From: Sphaerosporella brunnea
Taxonomy: Eukaryota > Ascomycota > Pezizomycetes > Pezizales > Pyronemataceae
Direction of reading: 5' to 3'
Length of the DNA stretch: 46,025 nucleotides
NCBI GenBank assembly: GCA_008704415.1
Contig: VXIS01000357.1
Coordinates: 1-46,025, forward strand
Both the position numbers and the translations under genes were made by a program. How positions within the stretch are numbered: position 1 is the first letter of the stretch; each line of letters begins with the position of its first letter. The notes below the pieces were generated by a model. It had not been told where the DNA came from. It searched no databases and saw only the letters and a program-made list of their open reading frames with translations. Below, piece after piece: positions 26,688 to 39,062 of the stretch.

Positions 26688-27743
26688 CTATTTACCGCCG
26701 CCGCATCGAAGCCATCGTCTCCTCCTTCTCGTCCACAATCCCCGCCTCGCATCTTCCCTTCCATCTGCTTCCTCTTTCTCAGCTTCCCGGCCACTAAGTA
26801 CAAGCTTTCTAACAATCTTTTCCACCACGCCTCCCAATCCTCCCGCCTCATCTTCCCCGCCAGAGGTCGTGGCGCCATTGCCCCCATCATCGTCATCGCT
26901 CCACCGTGAGACCTCGTCTCGTGCCTCTGGCAGCCGGCTCAGATGGCCCGGCGCGGTGGACTTAAAAACCCCTTTTTGCGTGGGGAATGGGAAGGGCATA
27001 TTTTTTGGCGGCAAAACACACGGTAAAGCAAGGTCGGAGAGGGAGTATGTATCCCTCTCTCCCTCCTCCTCCTCCTCCTCCTCCTCCTCGTTGGCTGTGG
27101 GATCATAAACGAGCGGCAGCAAAGGCTCCGCCTCGGAGGAGGTGCTACTCAGTGGTCTGGGAGGGGTGGCAAACGGATCCCAAAACACCGGCGACGGCGG
27201 GGTCGGAAACAGCCGCGGTGAGTTTGAGGGCGTGAAGATGGCGTAGTTGGTGATTTCGTGCGGGGTGGAGGTCGGCGAGATTGACGAGCTGGTTGAGGGC
27301 TTCCTGCTGTGGGTGGTTGGTAGAAAGGGCAGGCCCAGCAACGTTATCACTTTGCTGGAGTGGGCGCGAGGTGGCGGACAGGGCGTGTAGTGAAGTCGAA
27401 GGTGCGAAGAGAAGGTTATGGGCTGGTAGGGAGTGCTGGGGGCCTACAGGGTGTTAGCAAGGGCCGGAATTGTGGAGATGAGGCTCACGGGGAGGGGCGG
27501 GAGGGATCGCTCTTCTAGGTTTGTTCGGGATTGGAAGTCGTCGTGGCTGCGATGGTTGCTGGCGCTGTGCTGTGCCCTGGGAGGGTGTTCCTGCGCGTTG
27601 GAAGGTATTGTGGATGTCGTGGAGGTGGAAATGTTGCGTTTATGATGGTGAAGCTTTGCGGTGGGCGCGGACTCGGAGCGTCGATGCGGTGTTGCCCGAT
27701 GCATCGATATCATGGCGGTTCTTTTTGGCATACAGGCGTCCAT
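26688..27743 (-). CDS. Hypothetical two-exon protein with acidic and basic tracts
   Basis: Exons 27489-27743 (85 codons) and 26688-27443 (251 codons plus stop) give 336 aa. The 45-nt intron (27444-27488) has GTGAGC donor, CTAAC branch site and TAG acceptor, and removes an in-frame TAG; splicing is phase 0. The N-terminal part is Ser/Thr/His-rich (HRRSESAPT, HHHKRNISTSTTST), the middle is Pro-rich (SNSPRLFPTPPSPVFWDPF), then a poly-Glu run of about 9, an Asp run, and a short helix-prone stretch (GGVVEKIVRKLVLSGREAEKEE) before a basic tail (RRRRRW). I recognise no family. Low complexity suggests a largely disordered nuclear or regulatory protein. The start could lie further upstream; the chosen ATG 27743 begins the conserved-looking part. 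Confidence 0.5.
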
Positions 27744-28615
27744 AGCCTGGGGATACTGAGTAGGCCATGGAAAAACGCAGTGGACCTGCTGCGGTAGATG
27801 AAGCCATGTGCGGCATTTACATATACGTATACTTTGCAGCCCAAGAGCTGAAACGATGTGGATATCCGTGCTTTTCCGGGGAATTGATGCGGACAAAGAA
27901 GTGTATATAGAAGCAGGTATCTGAAACGGCAGTACGGCTGTCAAAGCCCCAACGCTCCTGCGCTTGCTGACAAGGAATTGGAAAGTGCGAGTGATCGCAT
28001 GTGCACTTGCGGCCCGGATGTTTCATGTTTTGTTTCCCGTCACTGTTCCGCATTGATACACATATACTATGTATGCATCCATCAGAAATTCTCCAAGCGA
28101 AAAAGTTGCTCTGTCTGAGCACTGCAGACAGATGCTTATATATATATCATAGCTTCCCGGCGTCGTGTCGCTACAGCTGCCGCTCCGCCACAGAAGGTTA
28201 CGATGTCTGCCGCCTGCCACCGTGTCCCGCAGCCGGAGGAACAACCCGCGCGATGGAAAGAAAAGTACAAGTACAAATGCAAATCCCCCATATAAGCACG
28301 ACAAACCCCCACCCCGTGAGATTCTATTCTTCCTTCATATTCTCTGTCGTTGCCCATGCGGAGCACAATCCCGCTAGCATAAGCAACGCCGCGACGCCCG
28401 AACCCCTGACCGCCAGATTGTAAGCTTCAGCGTCTCCTCACAAAATCCAAAACCCGCCTGATAAACGACCTGTTCGAGTTGCATCGCATCCACCCTGCTT
28501 CGCAGACGTCAAGGCTGTGTGTAGCGTACGACAGCATCGCAATATCCCCCTTGCTTATATCGAGCGGCACCAAGCGCCTTTTCTTCACTACCAGCTCCAG
28601 CTGCTGTCCAGCGCC
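27744..28615. other. Divergent intergenic region
   Basis: Between two divergently transcribed genes; holds both promoters. No other gene recognised. A (TA)n run of about five units lies near 28136-28147. Confidence 0.4.
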
Positions 28616-28837
28616 ATGGCGGGAGAGCCGCATTCGCTTGAGGATCCGGAGGAGGAGATTACCATGTCATTCGAGCCCGTCGACGATCCGAAGCCTAGAT
28701 CCGCCGCCCCTCCTCCTGTACCGAAGAAGCCGGAAGTGGACGAGGATGTCGAATACGATGAGTTCGGTCTTCCCGTGCGAAAGCTCGATGCGCCCGCCTA
28801 CGACGATGACGACGACGAAATTACCGACGACGAAACC

Positions 28838-28869
<32 letters not shown>

Positions 28870-31800
28870 AGAAGCGACCGCGACGCTTCAACCCCGCGTT
28901 TCGCCTACTACCGAGCCGGCGCAGCCGCTCGTTCCGGCCGTCGTCCCGGTAGCCCCAGCTGCGGAGGAAAAGAAAGACGCGGTCGCCGCTGCGGAAGAGC
29001 AGGGGGCGGCGGCGAGCGGCACCAAGGATGATGCAGTGCCCGCGTCTAGTCATCGCCGCAACGATTCGATTATGTCAATTTCGGAAGAGGACCGCGCTAA
29101 GAATGAGTTGCGCATGTTCTCGGGGGATTCGAAGGATCACATCGCATCAACGGGTGTCGCGACGGTGTCGGAATGGTCGCATCAACAGATTGTGCCCCGA
29201 GGTGGCCAGGCCGAGAGGCCGTTCGAAAGAAAGGAAGAAAAGAAAGACGATCTGGACGACGAGTGGCAGGAGATGCCAGCTTACGCTCCTTACGACTTGT
29301 ATGACGACGACGGGCGCCTCATAGCTCGCGCGCGTGTGGACTCGGAGGACGAGGAGGATACTGGCGCGGCGAAGGGATACACAAGGGTCTACGATGACGA
29401 GGATGCAGAGTCTGTAACCAGTATGGATGAGAATACGAGCTATCTTTTCAAGGAAAACGATGACGACGAGGCGGCGCGGAATCCTCTGTCTCAGATGAAG
29501 GCGACTAAGGAGCTGCTAACGGAGGGGCAGCGTGTAGCCTATGTTGGCGTCGTCAGGTTGGGTCTCACGCAGATGTTGCGGGATCTACAGAGGCTACAAG
29601 CCAAGGGAAGGACTGCCAGAAGAAACTTGCAACAAGCAGTAGACGGGATGGTCAAATGGAGCCAGAAAATAATGGTGCGCTTGTACACGCATATGGAACT
29701 ATCACCGCCGGGTATGCTTCGCCTTCAAACCGCCGTTCCCGGAAATGTAGCTTGGATATTGACTTCATTGAAGAGCAAATAATGATAGAACAACTGGCCG
29801 AGCACGGCGTTTTACCTTCCGACTTAACTCCGTCGCTACTGCAAAATTCGCGCGTTCACAATCCCATGGCAGCCGGCACGGACTCGCCCCGCCGGCAGTC
29901 CTCCATATATTCTGGGTTCAGCTCGCATTCAAAACATGGGTCGCGGGCCTCAGCTACGTCAACAGCGCTCCCCGAATACCAAGATACAGATCTTGAAACC
30001 ACAAAGACGCCCTCACAGCTTCCGCAAACCAAGACTCTTGACATTGACCTACGATGGACGGTACTGTGCGACCTTTTCTTAGTCTTAATTGCAGACTCCG
30101 TCTACGACTCACGAGCACGCGTGCTCCTAGAGCGCGTGGGAACCATGTTCGACGTGTCATGGCTCGACATTTGTAAATTTGAGCGAAGAGTCACGGATGC
30201 GCTGGAGATGCAGGAATCGGCAGACCAGAACTGGAGTGAGCAAGAGCATCTGGACGCCCGGCGGAAGGCGGCGCGGAACAAGCGTTTCATGATGCTGGGT
30301 CTGGCCACCGTAGGAGGAGGCCTTGTCATCGGCCTGAGTGGAGGGCTGCTGGCCCCGGTTATTGGTGCAGGACTAGCGGCGGGATTCACAACGATCGGCG
30401 TGGCAGGAACGGGAGGGTTTCTTGCAGGCGCGGGAGGCACGGCACTGATTGCCAGTAGCGCCGCCATTAGTGGAAGCGTGATTGGCGGAAAAGCAGGGTT
30501 CAATCGAATGAAGAGTGTCAGTACCTTCGAATTCAAGCCACTGCACAATGCCAAACGGGTCAACTTGATCATCACGATTTCTGGGTGAGCACCTTCCGAG
30601 TGATATTCGGTGGAACGGATGCTAACCTGGAGGTGATAGATGGATGAATGGAAAGATCGATGACGTTAGATTACCGTTCTCAACAGTGGATCCTATCATG
30701 GGAGACCTCTTCTCGCTCTACTGGGAACCTGAGATGTTGCAGTCTATGGGACAAACAATCAGCATTCTCGCCACGGAGGTGATTCTCCTCTTGCTATCCT
30801 TTCCACCTTACTCATGCTGAACAAACATGTATCAGGCTTTGACGCAAACTCTGCAACAAGTCCTTGGATCCACCATCCTCATATCCCTCATGGCCGCCAT
30901 TCAGCTCCCCGTGGTTCTCACAAAGCTTGCCTACCTCCTCGACAACCCATGGTCGGTATCCCTCGACCGCGCCGCGGCCGCAGGGCTGATTCTAGCCGAC
31001 ACTCTCGTGCACCGCAACCTGGGAGTGCGCCCCGTAACACTCGTCGGCTACTCCCTCGGCGCCCGCGTTATCTACTTCTGTCTACTAGAGCTCGCACGAC
31101 TCGGCGCTTCAGGCCTGGTGCAGAACGTGTACATGTTCGGCTCTCCCGTCGTCGTAAAGCGCGACGAGTTCGTGCAGGCTGCCTCCATGGTCTCGGGGAG
31201 ATTTGTCAACGGCTATGCCACCAACGACTGGATCCTGGGCTACCTTTTCCGGGCGACGAGCGGGGGCATCGGCCGCATCGCCGGGTTGGCACCTGTCGAC
31301 ATCCCTGGCGTCGAAAACGTGGACGTCACGGAACTAGTCAACGGCCATATGGCCTACCGTGCCGCTATGCCAAAGCTCCTCATGAAGGTCGGATGGGAAG
31401 TCAGCGGGGATGAGTTCTCGGAGATCGAGGAGCCGGACCCGGACGGCCACCAGCAGCGACAGCGTGAGCTTATCAATGAACTTGATGAGGCGAGGAAGGA
31501 ACTGGAACAGGGAAGCCGCAAACGCAAGTGGAATTTCTTTGGGAGGAATAAGGACCCGGTCAAGAAGAAGGACTGGGAAATGTACGAGGCCACTACTACC
31601 ACCACTGCAACGACGACAGCAAGTACCGACGGTGCGGCGGATAATTCGGCCGTGCTGTTTGATATCGACGCTATACGCGCTGAAATCGAGAAGAGCCAGA
31701 AGGAGGAACAACAACCCCAACAGCTCGAAAAGCAACTGGAAACCCTTAAAGTCAACGACGACGACGGCTCTACTAGTAAGCCGCGGAAGGGTGACTACGA

Positions 31801-32062
31801 ATACGATGAGTATGACGACGACCACGACCACTCCGAGATCAAGATGGAGTTTGAGAGGGTGGATAGACCTGCTAGCAGTAGTGGATATACTATGCATACT
31901 TCCCCTTCGTATGGTGGGTACAGTGCGGGTTTCGGTGGTGCGGGTGGCGCGGGGGGCTATGCGCCCTCTATCAGCGATAGGAACGTTTGGGCCGAGTACG
32001 ACGAGTTTGAAGATCACCAAGAGGGCGGCGGCGGTGGGGAGATGAAGATGACGTTTGCATAA
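28616..32062 (+). CDS. DUF726/TMCO4-like membrane alpha/beta hydrolase (yeast Mil1-like)
   Basis: Four exons: 28616-29711, 29774-30584, 30640-30778, 30836-32062, giving 1090 aa. Introns are 62, 55 and 57 nt; intron 2 has a GCTAAC branch site, intron 1 uses an AAG acceptor which alone restores the frame (..SPPEQIMIEQLAEHGVLPSDL). The N-terminus (1-330) is acidic and disordered with Asp runs and a poly-Pro stretch. A hydrophobic Gly/Ala-rich block at about 535-605 (MLGLATVGGGLVIG...GGKAG) forms membrane segments. The lipase-type nucleophile elbow GYSLG (Ser755) follows, then YMFGSPVV. The tail is low-complexity, acidic and Gly/Tyr-rich. Family members are predicted lipases; yeast Mil1 associates with AP-1 clathrin adaptor. 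The enzymatic role here is inferred from the fold only. Confidence 0.88.
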
Positions 32063-33327
32063 GAGTTTTTTGTTTTTTTAACTTGGGTTATGGAGTTTTG
32101 CTTTTTTACTTTTTACTTCTTTCTTTTTTCTTTTTTTCTTTCTTTTTTTTTTTTTTTCTTCTTGTCCCTGCAGGAGCGCGGGGCTTGTTGATGAGTTAAT
32201 CCTAAGCTTCAAGAGAGTGTAGAGTAGATTATGAAGATTCGTGAGAGAGACGAGATGAGATTAGATCAGAAAGTATGCGTGCTTGTAGGAGAGTGAATGA
32301 GCGAGTGAATACTCCCGGACCGACCGATCGATTGTCTAGAGTACTTTGTTGGGTGTTGGAGGTTCACGGGGCATCACTCGACTGTCTTGATTTTGGGCAG
32401 CGCTGGCTGGTTTGTTTGATACATATGCCAATGTTCCCCGGTCAGCCTACAACAAGAAAGTACAACCCAGGGCAACTTCAGACCTGGATAAAATTTCTGC
32501 CTCAACATGGCTCGTAAAATTTTTTTAAAAAATTTATGGGAAAAATTCAACTCTTCATTGATGCCCCCCTACCTAGGTAGTCAACATACCTCCCCCAACC
32601 ATCGTGTGTGCTTACATTTATTGCCCCTTTCTCTCCGGTAGCTAGCTAGCCCGCTAATGTCTGGTGTCGACGTTGCTAAACCTCACTTTGGTGGCCCCCC
32701 CCCCCCCTCCCGCATTGGCCAAAGGGGCGGCACGCAATTCATTTTGGCGGCCTCACTTTGCGCAGGCGGGGGGGTTGGTTTAGAAATGTTCCAACCCTCA
32801 CCTCGGCATTACTCCTCAAAGGCTCAAAGGCTCAAACGCTCAAAACGGTCTTTGCGGTTAAACATACACAGGGATGTCTTGACAGTCTTGCTAAAAACCC
32901 CCCAAGAAACCGGTCGTCTCCCCAGCTGGCTGTGATCCGCTGTAGGGTGCGTGGCTTCACGAGGTGTCTGATCGCCACCTGCCGTGCCGTTGCAATTTTG
33001 CCCGGGAAGTGCCCCCCCCCCCCCCAGTATTCGGCTTCCTGCAAATCTTAGCAGCTCCTCGTCACTGTGCTTGCGGTTGGGATTCAGAGAGACTTGAGAC
33101 TCGGACGTTGTTTGTGGACTACGCAGGATGTCGAGGCGCGGGCAATAAAAAACAGCTTCGCGACACCACCCGCTGTTGGCCGAACCTCCAGCGCAGTGCA
33201 GCCTCCTATTGGCCCAAACCAAACCCTAAGCCGAGGCCAAATGACTTATAATTATATAACGCAGATACATGCAGATACATTAACCACCATCTTAGCAGAA
33301 GCCCCCAAAATCCAGCTGAGTAAGTAT
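32063..33327. other. Convergent intergenic region
   Basis: 3' flanks of two convergent genes. Long T/C-rich runs at 32095-32160, C-tracts at about 32695-32707 and 33011-33025. A tandem 10-mer (GCAGATACAT twice) lies at 33261-33280. No gene or clear mobile element recognised. Confidence 0.4.
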
Positions 33328-35104
33328 CTACTCAACATAAACCTGCCAAAAGCACATAGTCCCGTCCCTGCTGGCAGTGGCAAGTCTCCAGCCTCTGCGC
33401 AGCTTCTGCTGTCCCGCATCCTTAAACAACGGGTCATAGTCGATAACCGCGGTGGCGTCGCCCGCATAAACGGGGCTGTCGCCGTGCTCCTCGATATCCG
33501 CAAGGTCGTACCAGTAATACTCTTTCTCGCGGCCTTCGTAGTCCATCTTGACGCCGTCGCTGGTGGTCCAGTCTACGATATCGCTTCCGTCGCGCTTGGG
33601 CAGGAACACATCCTCGAACTTCTGCTTGTGGATCAGGACCCTTCCGCCGCCGCGGCCGGCAGCTGCTAATACACCCTGCAGCTCCGGGTCCAGCTCTACC
33701 TTCGGGTTCGTGGCCGCACAGAAGGAGCCGGCGCCGAGAGACTTTACTTCTTCGTAGGTGGGCAGGGCGGGAAGGGGCGTGAGCCGCCAGATGACGCCGT
33801 GGAGCTCCAGTTCTTGGCGACGGTACGGCGGCCGGACGTGGGAGCTCATGTCCAGCACCTTCAGCTTGCCGTCGTAGTCGCCGGTGAGCAGCAATCTGCG
33901 CTTCTTGCCGATGTCGGATGCGAATGGCGCTGGCCAGGGGAGTATAGCGGTGATGCCGCTCTCGTGCGCAGAGCCGTCACCCCACTTGTGTTTGATCTTG
34001 TCGAGGTGCTTGACGGACCATTCGCTCAGCGAGCCGTCTTCGCCACCGGTGTAGAGGGCTTTTCCGTCCGCGCTGAAGGCGGCGCGGAGGACGCGGGAAC
34101 TGTGCGCTTGGATTGTCTGCACGGGCTTGATGCTGTCGTTTTCGCTTGGGAACCCGCTGAGCTGCACGAGATATACTTGCCCGTTTGCGGCGGTGACGGC
34201 TGCGAGTGTTTTTTCGCCAGGAGAGAATACAATGCTGTAGAGCGGAGTTTCCGGCGCAATGGTGTGTGTGGAAATTTGTTTGATCTTGTACCGGCCCCGC
34301 CGCACCCGGTACGCAATTAGCTGTCCGGTGGCTAAGGTTGCGACCAGAAGCTCTGGCTCGTGCGGGGAGAAGGCGAGGTCGAGGACCGCCCCGGGAGATT
34401 TGACGGCGGTCATTTCATGGCTGCATATATGACATGGTATTAGTGGATGCCTAAGGAAAGGTAAGGGAGGGCACGTACAGTCTGGGCCGCAGCTTCTTCC
34501 GCACATCGTACACGCCTCTTGCAATCATTTTGTCGTCCCCGCGGACTTCACGCTCCACGTCTTCCACGCGGTAGATGGTGATGCTGCACTCTTCGCGCTT
34601 CGGCTGCGCATCGTCAGGGTCGTCAAAGCTGCTGCCAACAGCCAGCACCGTCGGATCGAACCGGCTGAACTTGATCACGGAAATCGGCTCCGAGTGCTGG
34701 AGCGTGAGGAAGCTTTGCGGCGGGGTGAACGTGGAAGCCGAAAGCGTGGGCAGCGGCATATGGTCCTGAATCGGCGAGAAATTCGGCAGCTCCATGTTCG
34801 GCGGCGACATATGCAGCGGAGAGAGCGAAGGCGGGGAGATGGTCCATGGCTGCATCGACGGGGCCTCCATCACCAGCTTTGGCGCTGCATACTGGAACGG
34901 TTCCGTCACCCTGTTGCGGGGGATATCGACAGCTTTGGAGGGCATGATGGTGGTGCCTGTGGTAGTATAATCGAGATCTTCTTCTTTCAGTGCGTTTTTC
35001 CAGTGGTGTTCCGCGATGGGACGCTTTTGGTGGAGAGGAGTTGTTGTTTTCGTTTTCGGGGCCTGGCCGACTATGGGCTCGGGGTTGCCAGAGCTGATGT
35101 CCAT
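33328..35104 (-). CDS. dph7: WD-repeat protein, Dph7-like (probable diphthine methyl ester hydrolase)
   Basis: Two exons, 34479-35104 and 33328-34420, joined over a 58-nt intron (34421-34478, GTACGT...GCAG, phase 2), giving 572 aa. The N-terminal 110 residues are Pro/Ser-rich. WD-type blades follow: VIKFSRFDPTVLAVGS, VLDLAFSPHEPELLVATLATG, LRAAFSADGKALYTGGEDGSLSEW, ITAILPWP..LLLTGDYDGKLKVLD, GVIWRLTPLPA, and a last LATASRDGTMCFWQ. The HESGITAI...GDYDGKLKV...GVIWRL order resembles Dph7/WDR85, which demethylates diphthine on eEF2 during diphthamide synthesis, but generic WD40 proteins share some of this, so the name is tentative. Start 35104 (GCCATGG) is the first in-frame ATG; the frame is open further upstream without ATG. 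Confidence 0.6.
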
Positions 35105-35919
35105 GGCTTCGGCGAGGGTCCTGGCTTTTGTTTCCGTGACGTTGACGCCCTCCTGCAGCACGGATGCTGGTCTGTTGCTGGGCTTCGATGCATGGTAGCC
35201 CGGTCGTTGGAGGCGGCAAGATCTACCTGGGACTGCCCTTGATATGAGGTCACTTGTCGCTCATCTGTGCAACGACCTGTGACGGCACTGACGGGACATG
35301 GTGCCAAAACAAGGCGCGAGCCGAGGTGGGCGTCAGACGTCGTCAGCCCCATCGTCCGCCGCGCGGGGCTCTCGGCGTCGTGCGTTGCCTGCTTGCCGTC
35401 CGGATCGGTGCCGGTGAACGAGACTTCTCAGAGTGGTGATGGTTACACGGGGCGTCAGGGCCGCCTCTGTTCGCGGCCGCTGTAGATATATTCAACCAAT
35501 GCGGTTCCCTCCACGCTTTCAATCACTGAAAATCGGTGGAATTGTGTCGAAACACGGTGTCCACCACAGTCCAGCAAGTTGCGATCAATGTCTTTGCTTT
35601 CCCCGGCCGCTTGGTAGTGCCAAAACAATCATCACCCGACATACACCGAACCAAAGCATCCATCAAAGCTCTTGAGGAAACCAAAACCAAGCATCATCAA
35701 AAGAAGCAGTATATCAATGCAAAAAACACCCGCCATCATCGACACCTCATTAGCTCCAGCGTCCACCTCGAATCATAACGTCAACCCCAAGTATCCACCG
35801 AGCGCTATGTTCTAAAGCCGCACGAAGTATCCAGCCACTACTGCCTGAACCCGGAGTCAACACCCGGGTTGCAAAACTCGAGGGGAAAGGGGGGCGGGGG
35901 TGGGGGATGCCAAAAACAC
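35105..35919. other. Intergenic region
   Basis: Promoter side of the WD-repeat gene and 3' side of the 35920 gene. Short ORFs on both strands show no signature. Confidence 0.35.
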
Positions 35920-36300
35920 TTACAGCAACGACAACGTTAAATCACCGTGAATCCGAGCTTTCAGCGTAACCTCGATCTCAAGATTCAGATCCAACCGCAG
36001 TCGTAGGGTATCCTTCCCGCCCTCCTTCTTCTCGCCGCCCGGAACAGCGCCTGCAACCCCGCCCACCAGGTTCCCGGCCGTGTCTCCAACCTGTCCTACC
36101 GTGTTGCCAACCGTGTCGACCGCGTTCCCGATCACATCGGTGGGGAGGCCCCCGCCGGGCTGTTTGGTCCGCTGCTTCCGTTGCCTGCGCTGCCGTGCAG
36201 GCGCGGGTGCAGGTTCGGCCTCTGGCTCGCTCTCGGAGATGTCGCTGGGGGGCCGGGGCCGCCGCTCGGGCTCGGGGGAGGAGGAAGAAGGGGATGCCAT
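35920..36300 (-). CDS. Small conserved-type fungal protein (hypothetical)
   Basis: Intronless 126-aa protein. N-terminal half disordered and charged (SESEPEAEPAPAPARQRRQRKQR), middle Gly/Val/Asn repeats of amphipathic type (VIGNAVDTVGNTVGQVGDTAGNLVGGVAGAV) and a C-terminal beta-like stretch (LRLRLDLNLEIEVTLKARIHGDLTLSLL). Short proteins with this last stretch occur in many ascomycetes without assigned function (from memory). The stop codon overlaps a perfect donor (CTGTAAGTG), so an alternative spliced C-terminus cannot be excluded. A T-tract of 18 lies about 30 bp upstream of the ATG. Confidence 0.62.
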   Translation of the reverse strand: MASPSSSSPEPERRPRPPSDISESEPEAEPAPAPARQRRQRKQRTKQPGGGLPTDVIGNAVDTVGNTVGQVGDTAGNLVGGVAGAVPGGEKKEGGKDTLRLRLDLNLEIEVTLKARIHGDLTLSLL

Positions 36301-36715
36301 TTCCTGCGGTCGTAATATTATCTATGTCTTTTTTTTTTTTTTTTTTTCTTCTTCTTTCTGCGTTTCTTTGCCCGGAGTGGGTGGATGGTATATCTAGTGT
36401 CGGGCGGATTGCCTGGCGCCCACAGGTCTTATACACCCACCCACACCGGCTCCGTCATCCCCCACCGGCTGCCTTGGCAGATCGAGAACAGGATCCAGCG
36501 ATCCCTTACCACGAGTGATATCATAGGTTCAAGTGTGGCGTTGGCTTGAAGCGCCACCTTCGGCTCCAGGGTTGGGCATTTGAAATTGACATGACGTCGT
36601 GCAGGGCTGATCACTTGTGATATGGACCCTAACACGGAGTGCCCCACCATTTGCACGCCCACAAACCAATGAACCACAACACATAATCAAAAAGCGTTTA
36701 ATAGGACGATAGATA
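36301..36715. other. Intergenic region with poly(T) tract
   Basis: Poly(T) at 36330-36347 followed by CTT repeats. No gene recognised. Confidence 0.35.
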
Positions 36716-36827
36716 TACCGCATAAACTCGCGAATAAGAGACTGGGGCTAAGTCACTGCGCCATGGTCACTAAGCCTACATGGCGCAGTGACTTAGCCCA
36801 GTCTCTTGTTCGCGAGTTTATGCGGTA
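36716..36827. mobile_element. Hairpin MITE, 108 bp, TA target site
   Basis: Element 36718-36825 flanked by TA: left arm CCGCATAAACTCGCGAATAA..., right arm its complement with two small changes, forming a nearly uninterrupted hairpin; the loop contains GGTCACTAAGCCTACA. Motifs CTAAGTCACTGCGCCAT on both arms link it to the 3066, 8336 and 9787 sequences. Confidence 0.85.
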
Positions 36828-37773
36828 CTGCTTTAGAGTAATCTGATTGAAAAATAAAAAAAAGGGTTGTGGAGGGCGGGTTTGTGAAAGTATTTGTATG
36901 GGACACCCCTGAAAATGCCGGATAAACAGGTGGTACAATCATACCTGTTTTGGTATGCTTTTCACCAAATCGGGAAATTCAAGTGATGGCCCATGATTCA
37001 ACCATTTTGATTTTATCTACAACCCGCGCAGCAAACGCCTTTGTACCATAATCCAGACCCTCACTTTAAGCCTCAATCACCCTTGCACGTGATCGTAGTA
37101 ACGATTGATAGAAACTATTGAGACTGAGTCCAAAAACAATGGTGAACCCATCAAGCAAATACTCACTGTTTTCTCGTGCGGAGTACCTAGCTGCGCTGAG
37201 CCTGCAGTGGAGCTTAGAGTAGAATATCACTCTGTGATTCCGCACCGAAATTTCTTTCTTCGAGCAAGCCCCTTTTTGTTCTTGGAAAAGTCCCCGCTGG
37301 GCAGCGTTTGCACAACAGCCACTCAAGAATCACGTACTTTCTTTCACTCTTGTTTCCCCCCTTGGGCCGAGCTTGGGAATCGCTAGGAATCGAGGTGTTT
37401 TTGCGAAAGAATGGACGGCGATTTCTACATATATCGTTCGTTAGCTATGCTCCCCGCGACGCCTAAGCTTCAGTCAACCCGAGTGCCCATCCTGCAGAGC
37501 GTCGCCCCCGCCTAAGCGCCTTGAACGTTTGAACGTTGGTCTGGCTGATCTTCCATCTGCCTGAGTGCCGGGAGGAATATTTTCCTTCACCAGAACGTCT
37601 GGCTAAGTAGCCACTTTCTCACCGCCTGCTTCCCTCCTTTATGTTTATGCCATGGCTTTGTTTTTTGCGTAGGTAGCATCGTTTCCCCTCTCCAATGTCA
37701 CAATACGTTTCGCAAAATAAATCTCTTTTTTTCCAAACCAACAGTGTCATGTTTCTTTGACCCTTGTATCTGG

Positions 37774-37805
<32 letters not shown>

Positions 37806-39062
37806 GCAAGATCTGTCCATTCATTCCCGCTTTCTTAAACAAAACCCAGTCTTTGTTTCTACCGATTTTATCGCCGCCGCTTTTCCGTTTCTCCAACGAT
37901 ATTGCAGTTGTCGGGCAATGACCATGGGTGACAGGATTGGCCTTGTCAGTACTGGGTTCACCCAGAAGGTTCAAGGCCATCGTCTCCAAAGCATCAAACC
38001 CAATCTGCAAAAACTTTGCCAGTTCACCAAGGTCACCTCAACCAGTGCGTTCCTCAAAACCCCCTGTTTTCGAAAGTCTTCGTTTTTTTTCTGACGACAC
38101 CCGCGCGTGCAAGCCGCGCTTCCGGTAGATTCCCAGCCCTCCGCTCTGGCTGCTGCCCTGGCGTTACCCAAACGCTCCGAGCCGCGGAGTGCGTGTTTGC
38201 GAGTTGTGTGTTTTTTGCGTCTCCGGTCCGCGCCATATGTTTATGCAACCAGAAAGAAGTAAATCTCAGAGTCCCCCAACTACATCCATGCATTGTTGCA
38301 TTGTTGTAGTCCGCCGTGATAACTCTCAATGCTCATCCTGCAAACCTTCGAAAGTTAGCAGCCGTTCCACATGGTGCAGTTTTGATTTTCCCAGCCCGCA
38401 GAGCTTGAAAACACGTGTGTGTACCTCCTTATGCACACCATCCGCCATGTCTCGGAAACGCATCACGTCGCGTCACTCGGCTAGACTCCGAGTGACGCCG
38501 GAGTCAATCACCTTGTGCAGAGACTAAACCCGCTGGCGATGGAGGGAGCGCGTTGCAAACGCTTTGGCAAATAACAGCACGTCACAAAACGATCGAATCA
38601 CTCCCAACGAAACCGACATGTAGATCTCAAATGAACTTTAAATTTCTATTTATAAAGGTATCACGAGGAAAAAATTGCAGGGAAGGTACCATCCGGCAAA
38701 CGTAATCTGTAAATCTCGCTCCTGTTAGCTTTATCGCCCGAACCCATAGATGAACGGTAAAGGTAAAGAAAGGAAGGGTGAGGCGTCATGAAAAAATTAG
38801 AGTTTGTTGCATTTTGAGTCATCACAGAACTCAGGGTTAAAAATTGTTAATCCTCCGCCAGGGATATTTGGGGCGCATATGAATTAAGGGGTAAGGAAAC
38901 CAAGGAGTGTGACTGACCATTTGGAGCGAGAAAAACCGCTGCATCTCTGCAGGTAAGGTTCAGCTCAACATCACGGTTTAAGACGTCATATGGGTGGTTC
39001 AGCTATGTATTCTGCTTTTATGTAGACTACGCAACTGCTCAAAAGATGGCGGTACAATGAGT
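36828..39062. other. 2.2-kb gene-free stretch
   Basis: No coding region, RNA or intact mobile element recognised. It includes AATAAA at about 37718 followed 55 bp later by a 31-A tract, and the 3' flank of the P0 gene. Several ORFs of 60-120 codons have no family signature and no coding-like composition. Confidence 0.4.
37774..37804 (+). repeat. Poly(A) tract, 31 A
   Basis: Uninterrupted 31-A run about 55 bp after AATAAA (near 37718). This is the spacing of a polyadenylated transcript end, but no retrocopied gene is recognisable upstream. Confidence 0.8.

Noticed and set aside
27351..27446. In-frame TAG between the two halves of the 26688-27743 gene as a disabling mutation
   Set aside because: A canonical 45-nt intron (GTGAGC, CTAAC, TAG) removes it and keeps the frame.
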